Shown: positions 8,926 to 18,014 of the stretch, one piece after another
Layout: every line of letters begins with the position of its first letter
Numbering within the stretch: position 1 is the stretch's first letter
NCBI GenBank assembly: GCA_029262375.1
Contig: JAJCZM010000044.1
Location: 248,001-312,000, forward strand
DNA length: 64,000 nucleotides
Direction: 5' to 3'
Source: Deltaproteobacteria bacterium
GTDB lineage: Bacteria > Desulfobacterota > Binatia > UBA1149 > SPBQ01
Position numbers and translations under genes: made by a program
The notes under the pieces: model-generated
Databases searched by the model: none
What the model saw: only the letters and a program-made list of their open reading frames with translations
Told to the model about the DNA's origin: nothing

Positions 8926-10017
8926 GTGAGCGATTCGAATTTTTGTTTGGAAACCAACCGTGACGACTACAGCAAAACGAGGTTGGTAGAGGAAGCCCTT
9001 TCGACACTGGAGCCCGGGCAAGTACGCTATCGCGTCGATCGCTTCGCGCTGACCGCCAACAACATCACCTACGCGGTCGTCGGCGACATGCTCGGCTACT
9101 GGGATTTCTTTCCAACCGAAGCAGGCTGGGGACGCATCCCCTGTATGGGATGGGGCGAAGTCGTCGAGTCGGCGAATCCCGATGTCGAGATCGGCGGCCG
9201 CTACTATGGCTGGTTCCCGCTTGCTCGCACGATCGACATGAAAGTCACGCCTATCGGCGTCGGACTGCGCGATGACGGCGATCACCGCACGGCGCACGCA
9301 GCGCCGTATCGCACCTATACTGCGACAACACAGGATCCTTTCTATGAACCCGGGAAGGACGCGGAATCGCGTCACGCATTGCTGCGCGGCCTGTTCGTGA
9401 CCGGTTTCCTAGCCGACGACTTCTTCTCCGACAACGACAACTACTTCGGAGCGAAGCGGTCCGTCGTGCTGTCCGCGTCGAGCAAAACCGCGATCGCCTA
9501 TGCCAGCTGCGCAGCGAAACGCGGCAAGGTGAAGGTCATCGGTCTGACATCGGCGCGCAATGCAGAGTTCTGCAAAGAGGTCGGGTGCTACAGCGACGTC
9601 CTGACCTACGGCGAGATCGACCATCTACCCAATGACCAAGATGCGGTCATCGTAGACATGGCGGGTAACGCCGACACATTGGGGCGTGTTCACGCACGTC
9701 TCGGAGATCGCCTCAAGTACTCGATGATGATCGGGATGAGTCATCACGACTCCGACCGTTCGCAACCGCCGGCTGTCGGCCCCGCCCCGCAATTGTTCTT
9801 CGCACCGACACAGATGGAAAAGCGCAGTGCCGACTGGGGTCCCGAGGGCTATCGCGACAAACTGGCAGTCGCGCTATCTCGCTTCATCGAGTCGAGCCAT
9901 CACTGGCTCACGATCGAGAAACTAGCCGGAACGGCAGGCGCCGAGACGGCGTGGAACGCGCTGATCGCAGGGCGCGTGACGCCCGACAAAGGCCAGATCG
10001 TTACGCTGTGGGATTAG
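8926..10017 (+). CDS. DUF2855 family protein (zinc-less MDR-like oxidoreductase)
   Basis: 363 residues from GTG 8926, supported by a strong Shine-Dalgarno sequence. It carries the DUF2855 hallmarks: an N-terminal GroES-like region with FALTANNITYAVVGD, GYWDFFP and WGRIPCMGWGEVVES, then a Rossmann-like part (RSVVLSASSKTAIAYASC, KVIGLTSARN). There are no zinc-ligand cysteines of classical alcohol dehydrogenases. The family's reaction is unknown. The gene converges on the SnoaL-like gene at 10025 with 7 bp between. Confidence 0.9.
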   Translation: MSDSNFCLETNRDDYSKTRLVEEALSTLEPGQVRYRVDRFALTANNITYAVVGDMLGYWDFFPTEAGWGRIPCMGWGEVVESANPDVEIGGRYYGWFPLARTIDMKVTPIGVGLRDDGDHRTAHAAPYRTYTATTQDPFYEPGKDAESRHALLRGLFVTGFLADDFFSDNDNYFGAKRSVVLSASSKTAIAYASCAAKRGKVKVIGLTSARNAEFCKEVGCYSDVLTYGEIDHLPNDQDAVIVDMAGNADTLGRVHARLGDRLKYSMMIGMSHHDSDRSQPPAVGPAPQLFFAPTQMEKRSADWGPEGYRDKLAVALSRFIESSHHWLTIEKLAGTAGAETAWNALIAGRVTPDKGQIVTLWD

Positions 10018-10024
10018 TGCAAAC

Positions 10025-10405
10025 TCACGACTCGAGCTGCGAGCCCATGAGTCGATGAAGTAGATTGATCGCCTTTAACGGGCGAATCATGACCTTGAAG
10101 TCGACGATCTTGCCGTCATCGTTCCAGCTCATCATATCGACGCCGTTGATGCTGATGCCGTCGATCTCAGCGACGAACTCGCAGACGGCATCGCGCTCAC
10201 CGATCACCTCACGCACGTAGCGAAACTGCGACTCCAGCAACACCGAAGCGGCGGCCTCGAGATAGATCTTGCTAATCGCCTTACCGCGCTGCGGGGTATG
10301 CACCACGGGCGAGTGAAAGACGCAGTCGTCATCGAGAATTTCATCGAGCCGCGCATAGTCGCGCGAGTCCAGTACGGAGTGCCAGGCTTCTATCCCACTA
10401 GTCAT
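10025..10405 (-). CDS. SnoaL/NTF2-like fold protein
   Basis: 126 residues, a compact alpha+beta cone: helix WHSVLDSRDYARLDEILDDD, then CVFHSPVVHTPQRGK, then strands ending MMSWNDDGKIVDFKV. This is typical of nuclear-transport-factor-2-like proteins, which include cyclases, isomerases and binding proteins; no substrate can be assigned. Its start overlaps the phosphopantetheinyl transferase gene by 8 bases, so it is probably the last gene of the leftmost cluster operon and may take part in polyene tailoring. Confidence 0.85.
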   Translation of the reverse strand: MTSGIEAWHSVLDSRDYARLDEILDDDCVFHSPVVHTPQRGKAISKIYLEAAASVLLESQFRYVREVIGERDAVCEFVAEIDGISINGVDMMSWNDDGKIVDFKVMIRPLKAINLLHRLMGSQLES

Positions 10406-11147
10406 CGTGGGATTCTTCTACGCCGACGCCCGAGTCGGTGCCAGTCATGGTCTCAACGCAGACGCTCATTGTGAATCCCGGCACCGGCTCGCTGGTCCAC
10501 AGGTTCCAATCGAGGCCGCCGAATTCGGATCGCAGCAATCGACCCTGCGAGGCATCGTCACCCAGCGAAGCATCGTCACCCAGCGAAGCATCGTCAAAGG
10601 AAATCGCGTACTTCTGCGGAGACAGAGACAGACCGACTCCCAGCGCTTTGACGTAGGCTTCCTTGCTCGTCCAGATTCGATAGAAGCGCTCGCGGATTCG
10701 ACGCGGCTCACCGCCGTGGAGCCAGGCGCGTTCTTCGTCGGCAAAGACACGACTCGCAAAGGTTTCGTAGTCGCGCTCGCGCCGTGAATCTTCGATATCG
10801 ATCCCTACCGCTACACGTTCGCTGACTGCAAACGCCGCCTGCCCGCGCGAGTGTGACAAATTGAAATGAACCTCGGGATAACGCGCGAGCGTCGGTTTGC
10901 CGTGAGGTCCGTATACGAACTCGAGCGACTCGGGCGTCGCACCCGTCCGCTCGGCGAGTAGCTTACGCAGCGCCGCTCTCGCAGCAACGAACTGATTGCG
11001 CTTGGCGGGTATTACCAGCTTCGCTGCTCGACGTCGTTCGTCGTCGTCGAGCAGCCCACGATCGGCTCGACTCGGATCCGCCTCCGACAGCGCCAACAAC
11101 GTGATCGCCACGCCGCTGCTAGCGAGAGTGTCCACAAGATCGTTCAC
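10398..11147 (-). CDS. 4'-phosphopantetheinyl transferase, Sfp type
   Basis: 249 residues from GTG 11147. The two signature motifs are present: VGIDIED (Mg/CoA binding) and FYRIWTSKEAYVKALG (W-x-x-KEA-x-x-K). HFNLSHSRG is the upstream conserved block. The enzyme transfers phosphopantetheine from CoA to carrier proteins, so it would activate the three small carrier proteins of this cluster. A run of DDASLG repeats inserted before the C-terminal strand is unusual for the family. The gene lies 15 bp downstream of a halogenase-like gene, in the same direction. Confidence 0.93.
   Translation of the reverse strand: MNDLVDTLASSGVAITLLALSEADPSRADRGLLDDDERRRAAKLVIPAKRNQFVAARAALRKLLAERTGATPESLEFVYGPHGKPTLARYPEVHFNLSHSRGQAAFAVSERVAVGIDIEDSRRERDYETFASRVFADEERAWLHGGEPRRIRERFYRIWTSKEAYVKALGVGLSLSPQKYAISFDDASLGDDASLGDDASQGRLLRSEFGGLDWNLWTSEPVPGFTMSVCVETMTGTDSGVGVEESHDD
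10552..10599 (-). repeat. 18-bp in-frame tandem repeat in the PPTase gene
   Basis: Two perfect 18-base units (10552-10569, 10570-10587) and a partial third encode repeated DDASLG. The length is a multiple of three, so the frame is kept. Confidence 0.85.
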
Positions 11148-11162
11148 AGCAATTGCACGGCG

Positions 11163-12419
11163 TCAGCGAACCGCCAGTTCGCTCGGACCGGTCCCGACCA
11201 ACGCATGATTGATCAACACGTCGAGCAACCATTGGGTATAGGTTCGATCGGTAGATTCGCCGGTCAGCATACGCGAGATGTTCTTACTGACATGCGGGTT
11301 CATCAAGCGACCGATCAGGTTGGGGTTCTCGATGCGTCCGAGTTGGATGAGGTCGAACAGACGGCCGTCGTAGAAGTAGCCGACGACGTTGCGCCACGCC
11401 TGATACTGATGAAGTTGTCGCTTCTCGTAGGCGCGCAGCGCGGCTTGGTCTCCTCCCGCAAGGATTGCGTCGGCGAGCGCGCGCGCCCCGTCCATTGCCA
11501 AATACAACCCGCTCGAGAAAATAGGATCGATGAAGCCGAACGCGTCGCCCACCAACGCCCATCCCTCGCCAACCCCCGTCGGCGTGGTGTTTTGGTAGTT
11601 GTTGTACTTCATCACATCGCTCACGCGGCGTGCATCGCCCGTGAGCCGACGCAGGAAGGCGTCGCCGTGCAAACAGGCATCGTAACGCGCAGTCGCATCG
11701 TCGCCGAATTTGGCGAGCCATTCGTTGTCCATCACGATGCCGACCGATACGCGCCCCGGTAGCGGGATGCGCCAACACCAGCCATGTTCGAGGTGATCGA
11801 TGTGGACGTTGCCGTCTCTTACCAGCGGAATTCCTTCGCAGTGCGCGAACAGCGCTTCGTCGTAGCGATCACCGGGCATTGAACCGAGCGACAGGGCTCG
11901 GGCCAGCGCGCGGCCTCGTCCCGTCGCGTCGACGATGAGATCGGCCGCCCCGCCTAGCGTAGAGTGCACGAGCTCAGCGGTTGCGTCGTCGAAGCGAATA
12001 CCACCGCTCCGTTCGGGATCGGCGCTCAGTCGCGCGGTCGCCGAAACGACGGAGGCCCCGGCACGCTCGGCCGCATCGCCGAGTGTTCGGTCGAATCGCT
12101 CGCGCGGGACGTTGTAGGCGTATCCGGGGAGACTCCCCGCCCACTCATCAAAGCTGAAACTGATCGTCTCACCGTCGCGAAGCACGAAGGTCGCGCCGGG
12201 TTTGTACATGGCGTACTCGCGCACTTCGTCTTCAATGCCCAGCCGACGCAGCAGCGGTATGACTGCCGGGATCAACGATTCGCCGACGATCAAACCCTGC
12301 GGCCTGCCACGCCCGAGCACGACGACGTCGCGGCCGGCGGCGGCCAGCAGTGCGGCCAGCGTGGTCCCGGCTGGACCGTCGCCGACGATGGCTATCTTGC
12401 TTATGCGTTGCCTCGACAC
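11163..12419 (-). CDS. FAD-dependent halogenase-like monooxygenase 1
   Basis: 418 residues from a GTG at 12419 (VSRQRISKIAIVGDGPAG). Sequence further upstream in this frame is antisense to the membrane gene at 12471. The FAD-binding GDGPAG motif, VGESLIPAVIPLLRRLG and GDAFGFIDPIFSSG are those of the tryptophan-halogenase/geranylgeranyl-reductase family, and GWCWRIP matches the halogenase WxWxIP signature. A Lys in MYKPGATF lies where flavin-dependent halogenases carry the catalytic Lys (alignment inferred). It is closely related to the gene at 19610. Substrate is unknown; a non-halogenating hydroxylase is possible. Confidence 0.82.
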   Translation of the reverse strand: MSRQRISKIAIVGDGPAGTTLAALLAAAGRDVVVLGRGRPQGLIVGESLIPAVIPLLRRLGIEDEVREYAMYKPGATFVLRDGETISFSFDEWAGSLPGYAYNVPRERFDRTLGDAAERAGASVVSATARLSADPERSGGIRFDDATAELVHSTLGGAADLIVDATGRGRALARALSLGSMPGDRYDEALFAHCEGIPLVRDGNVHIDHLEHGWCWRIPLPGRVSVGIVMDNEWLAKFGDDATARYDACLHGDAFLRRLTGDARRVSDVMKYNNYQNTTPTGVGEGWALVGDAFGFIDPIFSSGLYLAMDGARALADAILAGGDQAALRAYEKRQLHQYQAWRNVVGYFYDGRLFDLIQLGRIENPNLIGRLMNPHVSKNISRMLTGESTDRTYTQWLLDVLINHALVGTGPSELAVR

Positions 12420-12470
12420 GGGGTGCGCATTACACCAGGTCGCGAAGTCCGCGCAATCGCTCGAACGCCA

Positions 12471-13154
12471 ATGCTTGCACGCATCCTGCAACCGCTCTTT
12501 TACGTCAGCTATCCGCTGGTCGTCTATTTCGGCTACCAGCACCTTCAGGCACGCCAGTTGGGCGGTGTGATTCTGGGTCTGTATGCTGCGGCGGTTTTGG
12601 TCAATTCGAACGGAAGTCGCGCAGATCTCGGCACCATCGTCCGTCAACACCTGCCGCTCGTGGGATTGATCGTCGTCGCCATCGCGCTCGACAACGCGAC
12701 CATCCTGCTGTTTCTCCCGATGCTTGTCAGCGGTTTTCTTCTGACGACGTTCGCCATGAGCCTCAGGAACGGCCCACCCATGATCGAGCGCTTCGCGCGC
12801 GCCGTGGAAGGCGACTTGCCGCCGTTCACACTGCCTTACTGTCGTCGCGTCACGATTGCCTGGTGCGTCTTCATGGCACTGAATACGATACTCATCGGCG
12901 TGCTCACGTTGGCGGCCCCGATCGAAATTTGGGCGCTGTACACCGGCGGCATCTTCTATGTCCTGCTCGGCATCCTGATCACGACCGAAGTGTGTTATCG
13001 CAAATGGCTGTTCCGTTTCTACGGCGACGGTCTGCTCGACCGCGCGTTCTCGATGCTGTTTCCGGCCGAAGCCACAGCAGCCGGTAGACGCTCGCTCGAA
13101 TACGACCGTGCGCGGCGGCTCCGCGAGGCCCGCGGCGGCGCGAAAGCCGGCTGA
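12471..13154 (+). CDS. Membrane protein of aryl-polyene clusters (COG4648/ApeG-like)
   Basis: 227 residues from ATG 12471, about 50 bp from the divergent halogenase-like gene. Hydrophobic helices are at residues 5-20, 30-45, 60-95, 125-150 and 155-170, joined by short loops. The sequence resembles the COG4648 membrane protein regularly found in aryl-polyene loci, whose role is unproven (assembly or transport of the lipid-bound polyene at the inner membrane is suggested). The only plus-strand gene in the 10.4-20.9 kb stretch, it ends 2 bp before the stop of the convergent ketosynthase gene. Confidence 0.75.
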   Translation: MLARILQPLFYVSYPLVVYFGYQHLQARQLGGVILGLYAAAVLVNSNGSRADLGTIVRQHLPLVGLIVVAIALDNATILLFLPMLVSGFLLTTFAMSLRNGPPMIERFARAVEGDLPPFTLPYCRRVTIAWCVFMALNTILIGVLTLAAPIEIWALYTGGIFYVLLGILITTEVCYRKWLFRFYGDGLLDRAFSMLFPAEATAAGRRSLEYDRARRLREARGGAKAG

Positions 13155-13156
13155 CG

Positions 13157-14389
13157 CTACGCGTATTGTTTGAAGATCAGCGACGTGTTGACGCCGCCGA
13201 ATGCGAAATTGTTGCTCATGACGATATCGGCGGCGATCTCGCGCGGCGATCCGATGATGTAGTCGAGCGCACCGCAAGCCGGATCGGGTGAGTCGAGGTT
13301 CGCGGTCGGCGCGAACCAACCCTCGCGCATCATCTCGATGGTCGCCCAGGCTTCTATTGCACCACACGCTCCCAGCGTATGGCCGAGGTGTCCCTTCAAA
13401 GTACTCACCGGCACGCGGTTGCCGAAGACTTCGTACGTCGCGCTACTCTCGACGACGTCACCGACTTCGGTCGCCGTGCCGTGTGCGTTCAAGTAGTCGA
13501 TCGCGCCGCCGTCCACACCGGCGACCGCGAGCGCCTGCTTCATCACCGCCCCCACACTGTCACGGTCGGGATTGGTGAGGTGTTTGCCGTCGCAATTGGT
13601 CGCGTAACCTACAATCTCCGCGTAGATCGTCGCACCGCGCGCGCGGGCGTGCTGCAACTCTTCGAGCACGAGAGCCGCCGCGCCCTCACCGATGACCAAT
13701 CCGTCGCGTGCCGTGTCGAACGGACGCGGCGTCGCGTCGGGCTCGTCATTTCGAGTGGACGTCGCGTACAAAATGTCGAATACCGCGGCCTCGATCGCCC
13801 CCATTTCTTCGGCACCGCCCGCAAGCATGATGTCCTGATGACCGAATTTCACCGCCTCGTAGCCATACCCCACGCCCTGGCTACCCGACGTGCACGCACT
13901 GCAGGTAGGAATCACGCGTCCACGAATCGCGAAATACTGGGCCAGGTTGGCGGCACAGGTGTGGCTCATGAACTTGATGTATTCGCTGCCGCCGATGCCT
14001 CGCAGCGTACGCTCGTGGAAAAATTTCCGAGCGTAAACGTCCAAGCCGTCGCTGCCGCCGCTGGTCGATCCGAAAGATATTCCGGTGCTGCCGTCGCTGA
14101 GTTCGGGAGTATCGATGAGTCCGGCAGCGCGAAGCGCAAGCTCGCAAGCACGCGTCGCTAGCAGGGAAACGCGCCCCATGGTGCGCGTCTTCTTACGCGT
14201 GAAGTGCGGCGGCGGCGTGAAATCGGCGATCGGAGCGCCGAGGCGTGTCTTGAGCCCGTCGATCACGTCCCACTCGGGCATCGCGCGCACACCGGTGCGG
14301 CCGGCAAGCAATGCTGCACGCAGATCGATCCAGTTGTCGCCCAGTGAGGTGAGCCCGCCCATACCCGTAACGACGACGCGCCGACTCAT
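13157..14389 (-). CDS. Beta-ketoacyl-ACP synthase (KAS II type)
   Basis: 410 residues from the ATG at 14389, set by the ATGA overlap with the acyltransferase gene. The thiolase-fold active site is intact: Cys in SACTSGSQ (about C166), His in NAHGTATEVGD and His in KGHLGHTLGACGA. The GFGG-like FAFGGVN motif closes the protein. It catalyses Claisen condensation with malonyl-ACP, and in aryl-polyene systems such an enzyme initiates or extends the polyene. This is one of two complete ketosynthases in the cluster, besides a chain-length-factor-like partner at 35717. Confidence 0.95.
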   Translation of the reverse strand: MSRRVVVTGMGGLTSLGDNWIDLRAALLAGRTGVRAMPEWDVIDGLKTRLGAPIADFTPPPHFTRKKTRTMGRVSLLATRACELALRAAGLIDTPELSDGSTGISFGSTSGGSDGLDVYARKFFHERTLRGIGGSEYIKFMSHTCAANLAQYFAIRGRVIPTCSACTSGSQGVGYGYEAVKFGHQDIMLAGGAEEMGAIEAAVFDILYATSTRNDEPDATPRPFDTARDGLVIGEGAAALVLEELQHARARGATIYAEIVGYATNCDGKHLTNPDRDSVGAVMKQALAVAGVDGGAIDYLNAHGTATEVGDVVESSATYEVFGNRVPVSTLKGHLGHTLGACGAIEAWATIEMMREGWFAPTANLDSPDPACGALDYIIGSPREIAADIVMSNNFAFGGVNTSLIFKQYA

Positions 14390-15345
14390 GCGGCTTTCCT
14401 CACCGGTGGTTCGACGCCGTGCTCTTCCGACCAAAAGTCGAAATAGTTGAACCACTGATAGGGTTCGTCGAGGCAGAAGTGTTCGAGCCGCGCGGCGTAG
14501 CGCTCGACCAGCTCCTCGATATGACGTCGCCGATCCTTCCTCGAAACGGCGGTCCCTTCGCTGAGAAGCTCAGCAGTAATCTCATAGCGATGTGCGTCGC
14601 GTCGCAGGCCGACCATGTGAACCACCGGACAACCGAACAGCGTAGCCAGCAGAAACGCGCCGGTGGGAAAGTCGGCCGGATGACCGAGAAAGTCGGTACG
14701 ATACAGGCTGCCCCGGTCGCCCGGCTCAATGCGGTCGGCGAGGATTGCGACGAGTTCGCCGCGCTCGATACGAGAGCGTACTTCAAACGCAGTCTTCATC
14801 GACGAGGGATCGGCGCGAATGACGTGCATCTCGGCGTCGGGAGAGAGCTCGGCGAAGATCGAATTGAGCAGCGGCGCGTGGTCGGTGAACATGAGTACGT
14901 TGACGACGACCCCGGCCCGGTGTGCCAGCAAACGCATCGAATCGAAGCTACCAAGATGCGAGCCCACGATGATGGCGCCGCGGCCATCGGCAATCACGCG
15001 CTCGAAGAGTTCCTCACCGTTGAAGTCCAAGACGAACTCATCGCCGCGGCCAAGCCAGAACGCCACGCGATCGAAGATCGACAGCGCGAACATCCGATAG
15101 TGCAAAAAGCTTTGCCAGTGGCCGGGCTCGTCACCGCCGCGGCCGGAAAGCTCGTGCACGCGCCGAAGGTAGGCAAGCGATGCGCGCCGACCGGGCCCGT
15201 CCGTCAAATAGAAATAACTGATGATCAGGTGAACGATGACCAAGGTAACGGGACGACCGAAGGTGCGGTAGCACGCCACGGCAAACCTCAAGCCCACGGA
15301 GGAACCGCGTTCGGAGATACGTGTCCAGAGGGGGGCTTCGCTCAT
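14386..15345 (-). CDS. LpxL/HtrB-like lysophospholipid acyltransferase
   Basis: 319 residues from ATG 15345 (MSEAPLW); GTG 15369 is possible. A hydrophobic N-terminal helix (VTLVIVHLIISYFYL) anchors it to the membrane, and the acyltransferase HxxxxD motif is at SHLGSFDSMR. The rest follows the lauroyl/myristoyl-transferase-like family found in most aryl-polyene loci, where it is thought to attach the polyene acyl chain to a lipid. It is coupled to the ketosynthase gene by a four-base overlap. Confidence 0.9.
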   Translation of the reverse strand: MSEAPLWTRISERGSSVGLRFAVACYRTFGRPVTLVIVHLIISYFYLTDGPGRRASLAYLRRVHELSGRGGDEPGHWQSFLHYRMFALSIFDRVAFWLGRGDEFVLDFNGEELFERVIADGRGAIIVGSHLGSFDSMRLLAHRAGVVVNVLMFTDHAPLLNSIFAELSPDAEMHVIRADPSSMKTAFEVRSRIERGELVAILADRIEPGDRGSLYRTDFLGHPADFPTGAFLLATLFGCPVVHMVGLRRDAHRYEITAELLSEGTAVSRKDRRRHIEELVERYAARLEHFCLDEPYQWFNYFDFWSEEHGVEPPVRKAA

Positions 15346-15399
15346 CTCCAATTTGCCGTGCCTCGGCACGCAGCGGCACAGATCGCGTCCGGCCTCTCG

Positions 15400-15657
15400 C
15401 TATGCGCGACTCCCGTCGAGTTTGGCGAAAACGAGCTCAACGATGTCGTTTACCGTTTCCAGCGCTTTGAGTTCTTCTTCTTCGAGCGCGTGCCCCGACT
15501 TCTCCTCGAGTCGCACCGCGAGGTCGATGGCATCGATACTGTCGAGATCCAGCTCGTCGACCAGATGGGTTTCAAGCTTGACGGACGCACGGTCCAGCTC
15601 GAATTCCGCCACCAGGATGTCTTGTACGGTCCGCAGAATTTCGTCTCTATTCGTCAC
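15400..15657 (-). CDS. Acyl carrier protein
   Basis: 85 residues from the GTG at 15657, preceded by GGGGAGG at short spacing. The phosphopantetheine Ser lies in ELDLDSIDAIDLAV (about S40), the classical DSI motif. Helices are acidic and length is normal for ACPs. It would carry polyene intermediates as a thioester; in E. coli-type APE systems two ACPs (ApeE/ApeF) do this. It sits between a halogenase-like gene and the acyltransferase-ketosynthase pair on the same strand. Confidence 0.93.
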   Translation of the reverse strand: MTNRDEILRTVQDILVAEFELDRASVKLETHLVDELDLDSIDAIDLAVRLEEKSGHALEEEELKALETVNDIVELVFAKLDGSRA

Positions 15658-15713
15658 GCCGCCTCCCCGAAGACGGCGCACTCATAACGAACAGGTCGAT
15701 ATAATTCAATTGG

Positions 15714-17006
15714 TTACGACTTTCGAGTCTGTTGAGCCCCTCTTGCCTGTTCAGCGCCGCGGCGCGTGCTCCATGCGCCGGCCAGGCTCGCGGCATAATA
15801 GGTGGCCTTGAAGGCCGCCAGACCCGCAACGGTCGGGGTTCGACGGAAAACGTCGCCGGAGAGCATGGTTGTCACGGCTTCCTCGATGCGCCGTGGCGGA
15901 TCCGGCGTGGTGAACAATCGCCGGAACGTGGGAGATCGGAATCGGTAGATGAACCACGAGAAGCGGCGGATACCGCGACGAAGCGCTCGCTCGTAGCGTC
16001 GCACGGCGCCAGCCGCACGACGCGGATGATCCAAACAGGTTTCTACCGCGTCGGCACCCAAGCGAGCACTCGACATGGCCAGGAAGACGCCGCTGCTGAA
16101 AACGGGATCGATGAAACAAAACGCATCGCCGATGAGAAGGAAGTTCTTGCCGCCCGCCCGTCGCGCATCGTACGAGTAATTGCCGGCCGTGCGCACTTCA
16201 GAAATGGTGTAGGCGTCTTTCATTCGCGCCGCCGCGTTGGGCATGAGCGCGATCGTACGGCCAAGAAATTCCTCGAGCGAGCAGTCGCGCGCCTTGAGAT
16301 AGGCAGGCTCGCAGACCGCGCCAATGCTCATCCGACCGTCGCGCAGTGGGATCATCCAGAGCCAACCGTGCTCGAACCAGTAGATGCTGATGTTGCCCGC
16401 CGCATCGCCTTCGCGACGGACCACGCCGCCGTAGTGACCGAACAAGGCGGCGCTCGAATGGGTGCGATTGCGGCGCCGCCATGCAAGACGGCGCGCCAAC
16501 AGCGAATCGCGACCGGATGCATCTACGAGAAAATCCGCGGTCCAAGTCGAATGTCGGCCGTCGCTATCGACTGCCGCGACCCGAGCGCCGTCGGCGTGAA
16601 CATCGACGCTCGTCACTTGCAACGACTCGTGTACTTCGACGCCGCGGCTGCGTGCGCTGTCGAGCAGTATGGCGTCGAGCTCGTCGCGTCTAACTTGAAA
16701 AGCACTGGGGTAGGTTTTGTCGGCGGCACGCGAAAAATCGAAGGTCTTCTCGATACCGCCGGCCATCTCATCGGTGAAATCCGCGGCGTTCTTGACGACA
16801 CCGATTTCCGCCAGGCGGTCCATTACACCGAGTTCTTCGAAGATTTCCAGATTGCGCGGAAGTAGGGATTCACCGATGTGAAACCGCGGATGCACTTCCT
16901 TCTCGAGTACGATCACACGGCGACCGCGCGCGGCCAAGAGTGCGGCAATCGTCGATCCCGCCGGGCCCGCGCCGATGACGAGAACTTCGCAGTGCGAACC
17001 ATTCAC
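15714..17006 (-). CDS. FAD-dependent halogenase-like monooxygenase 2
   Basis: 430 residues from ATG 17006, overlapping the PlsC-like gene by four bases. N-terminal FAD motif GAGPAGSTIAALLAARG, then RFHIGESLLPRNLEIFEELG and GDAFCFIDPVFSSG. The WxWxIP signature appears as HGWLWMIP. This copy is more distant from the other two and resembles phenol/pyrrole-type FADH2-dependent halogenases and related hydroxylases. Such enzymes need a partner flavin reductase, which I do not see nearby. In xanthomonadin and flexirubin loci comparable genes are linked to aryl-ring halogenation. Confidence 0.85.
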   Translation of the reverse strand: MNGSHCEVLVIGAGPAGSTIAALLAARGRRVIVLEKEVHPRFHIGESLLPRNLEIFEELGVMDRLAEIGVVKNAADFTDEMAGGIEKTFDFSRAADKTYPSAFQVRRDELDAILLDSARSRGVEVHESLQVTSVDVHADGARVAAVDSDGRHSTWTADFLVDASGRDSLLARRLAWRRRNRTHSSAALFGHYGGVVRREGDAAGNISIYWFEHGWLWMIPLRDGRMSIGAVCEPAYLKARDCSLEEFLGRTIALMPNAAARMKDAYTISEVRTAGNYSYDARRAGGKNFLLIGDAFCFIDPVFSSGVFLAMSSARLGADAVETCLDHPRRAAGAVRRYERALRRGIRRFSWFIYRFRSPTFRRLFTTPDPPRRIEEAVTTMLSGDVFRRTPTVAGLAAFKATYYAASLAGAWSTRRGAEQARGAQQTRKS

Positions 17007-17926
17007 AGGCCGGCCGCTACCTGATGGCGCTCGTCGCGTAGCCGCGCCAGCTCGGTAGCGATTTCCGTGCGCACCCTTTCGGCGAGAACGCGCGCACTCG
17101 ATCGCGCGTTGTCGCGATCTTGGCGCACTTCGATCGGATCGAGATAGACGATACGGACGTCGGGGCGCCCCGCGTCACCGACGAGGAATACGCCCGGCGG
17201 CAGCACCTCGTGAATTCCTTCGATGACGACGGGCTGGATCGGCAGACCGTACTCGACGGCCATGCGAAACGCGCCGCGCTGGAAGTCGCCCATCTCGCCG
17301 GTGCGCGTTCGTGTTCCTTCGGGAAAGAACAGCAGCGAGTTGCCCTGCTCGATGGCCTGCTTCACGCCGACGCGCATCGTCTCGAGAATTCCTCGTCCCG
17401 AACTCTCGCTCGGGTAAAAGCGAGCCAGTCTCAAGAACGCGCCGAGTCCCGGCCATCGAAACAGGTAATCTTTGGCGGGGCCGCTCAAGCACGGCTCAAA
17501 CGACATCAACATGATCGGGTCGAGCAACGACTGGTGGTTAGCGACCAAAATACGCGCCGGTTGTCGTCCTTCTGTATCGACGCGGCGCCGTTCAACACGA
17601 ACGCGCATGAATGGAAGCATCTTGATGTAGAAACGTAGGCCGGCGCGCGTCAGCGTATTGAACCGCTCTCGCACCGACGGTCGAAACGCCCCTAGCAAGA
17701 TCGTCACAGGGACAACCGTAAGTCCCCAGAGGATGCAGCCGCCGGCGAAACCACCCCATCCGATCACCGCTTTCCACGCGCGCGTCGGTACATCGAGCGG
17801 CCCGCGGCGTGGAGAAGGCGTGGGTTGAACGGGCCGAGCGCGCCGCAATGACTGCGCGGCCTGCGCCGGCTTCGATGACTCGCCGCGGTGCTCAGGGGCG
17901 ACTGTTTTCAGGCTCTGCTTGGACAC
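17003..17926 (-). CDS. 1-acyl-sn-glycerol-3-phosphate acyltransferase (PlsC)-like
   Basis: 307 residues from GTG 17926. The first 45 residues are Pro/Arg/Ser-rich, followed by a membrane segment (GGCILWGLTVVPVTILLG). PlsC motifs are intact: ANHQSLLDP (HxxxxD) and FFPEGTRTRTGEMGDFQRG. It would acylate a lysolipid, or place the polyene on a glycerolipid. The N-terminal extension is longer than in housekeeping PlsC. Together with the LpxL-like enzyme this gives the cluster two acyltransferases, suggesting a diacyl lipid anchor. Confidence 0.9.
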   Translation of the reverse strand: MSKQSLKTVAPEHRGESSKPAQAAQSLRRARPVQPTPSPRRGPLDVPTRAWKAVIGWGGFAGGCILWGLTVVPVTILLGAFRPSVRERFNTLTRAGLRFYIKMLPFMRVRVERRRVDTEGRQPARILVANHQSLLDPIMLMSFEPCLSGPAKDYLFRWPGLGAFLRLARFYPSESSGRGILETMRVGVKQAIEQGNSLLFFPEGTRTRTGEMGDFQRGAFRMAVEYGLPIQPVVIEGIHEVLPPGVFLVGDAGRPDVRIVYLDPIEVRQDRDNARSSARVLAERVRTEIATELARLRDERHQVAAGL

Positions 17927-18014
17927 GATGGTTCTCTAACGAAGGTCGCGCGAAACCTAGAGGCACGGTTTGGACGACGCAACTGACACGCGGGAGCAAC
18001 GCCCGGCGAGGCTC

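Noticed and set aside
12420..13367. N-terminal 315 residues of a long minus-strand frame that continues into the halogenase-like gene
   Set aside because: It is antisense to the membrane protein gene at 12471 and has no family resemblance; the FAD fingerprint starts only at the GTG at 12419.
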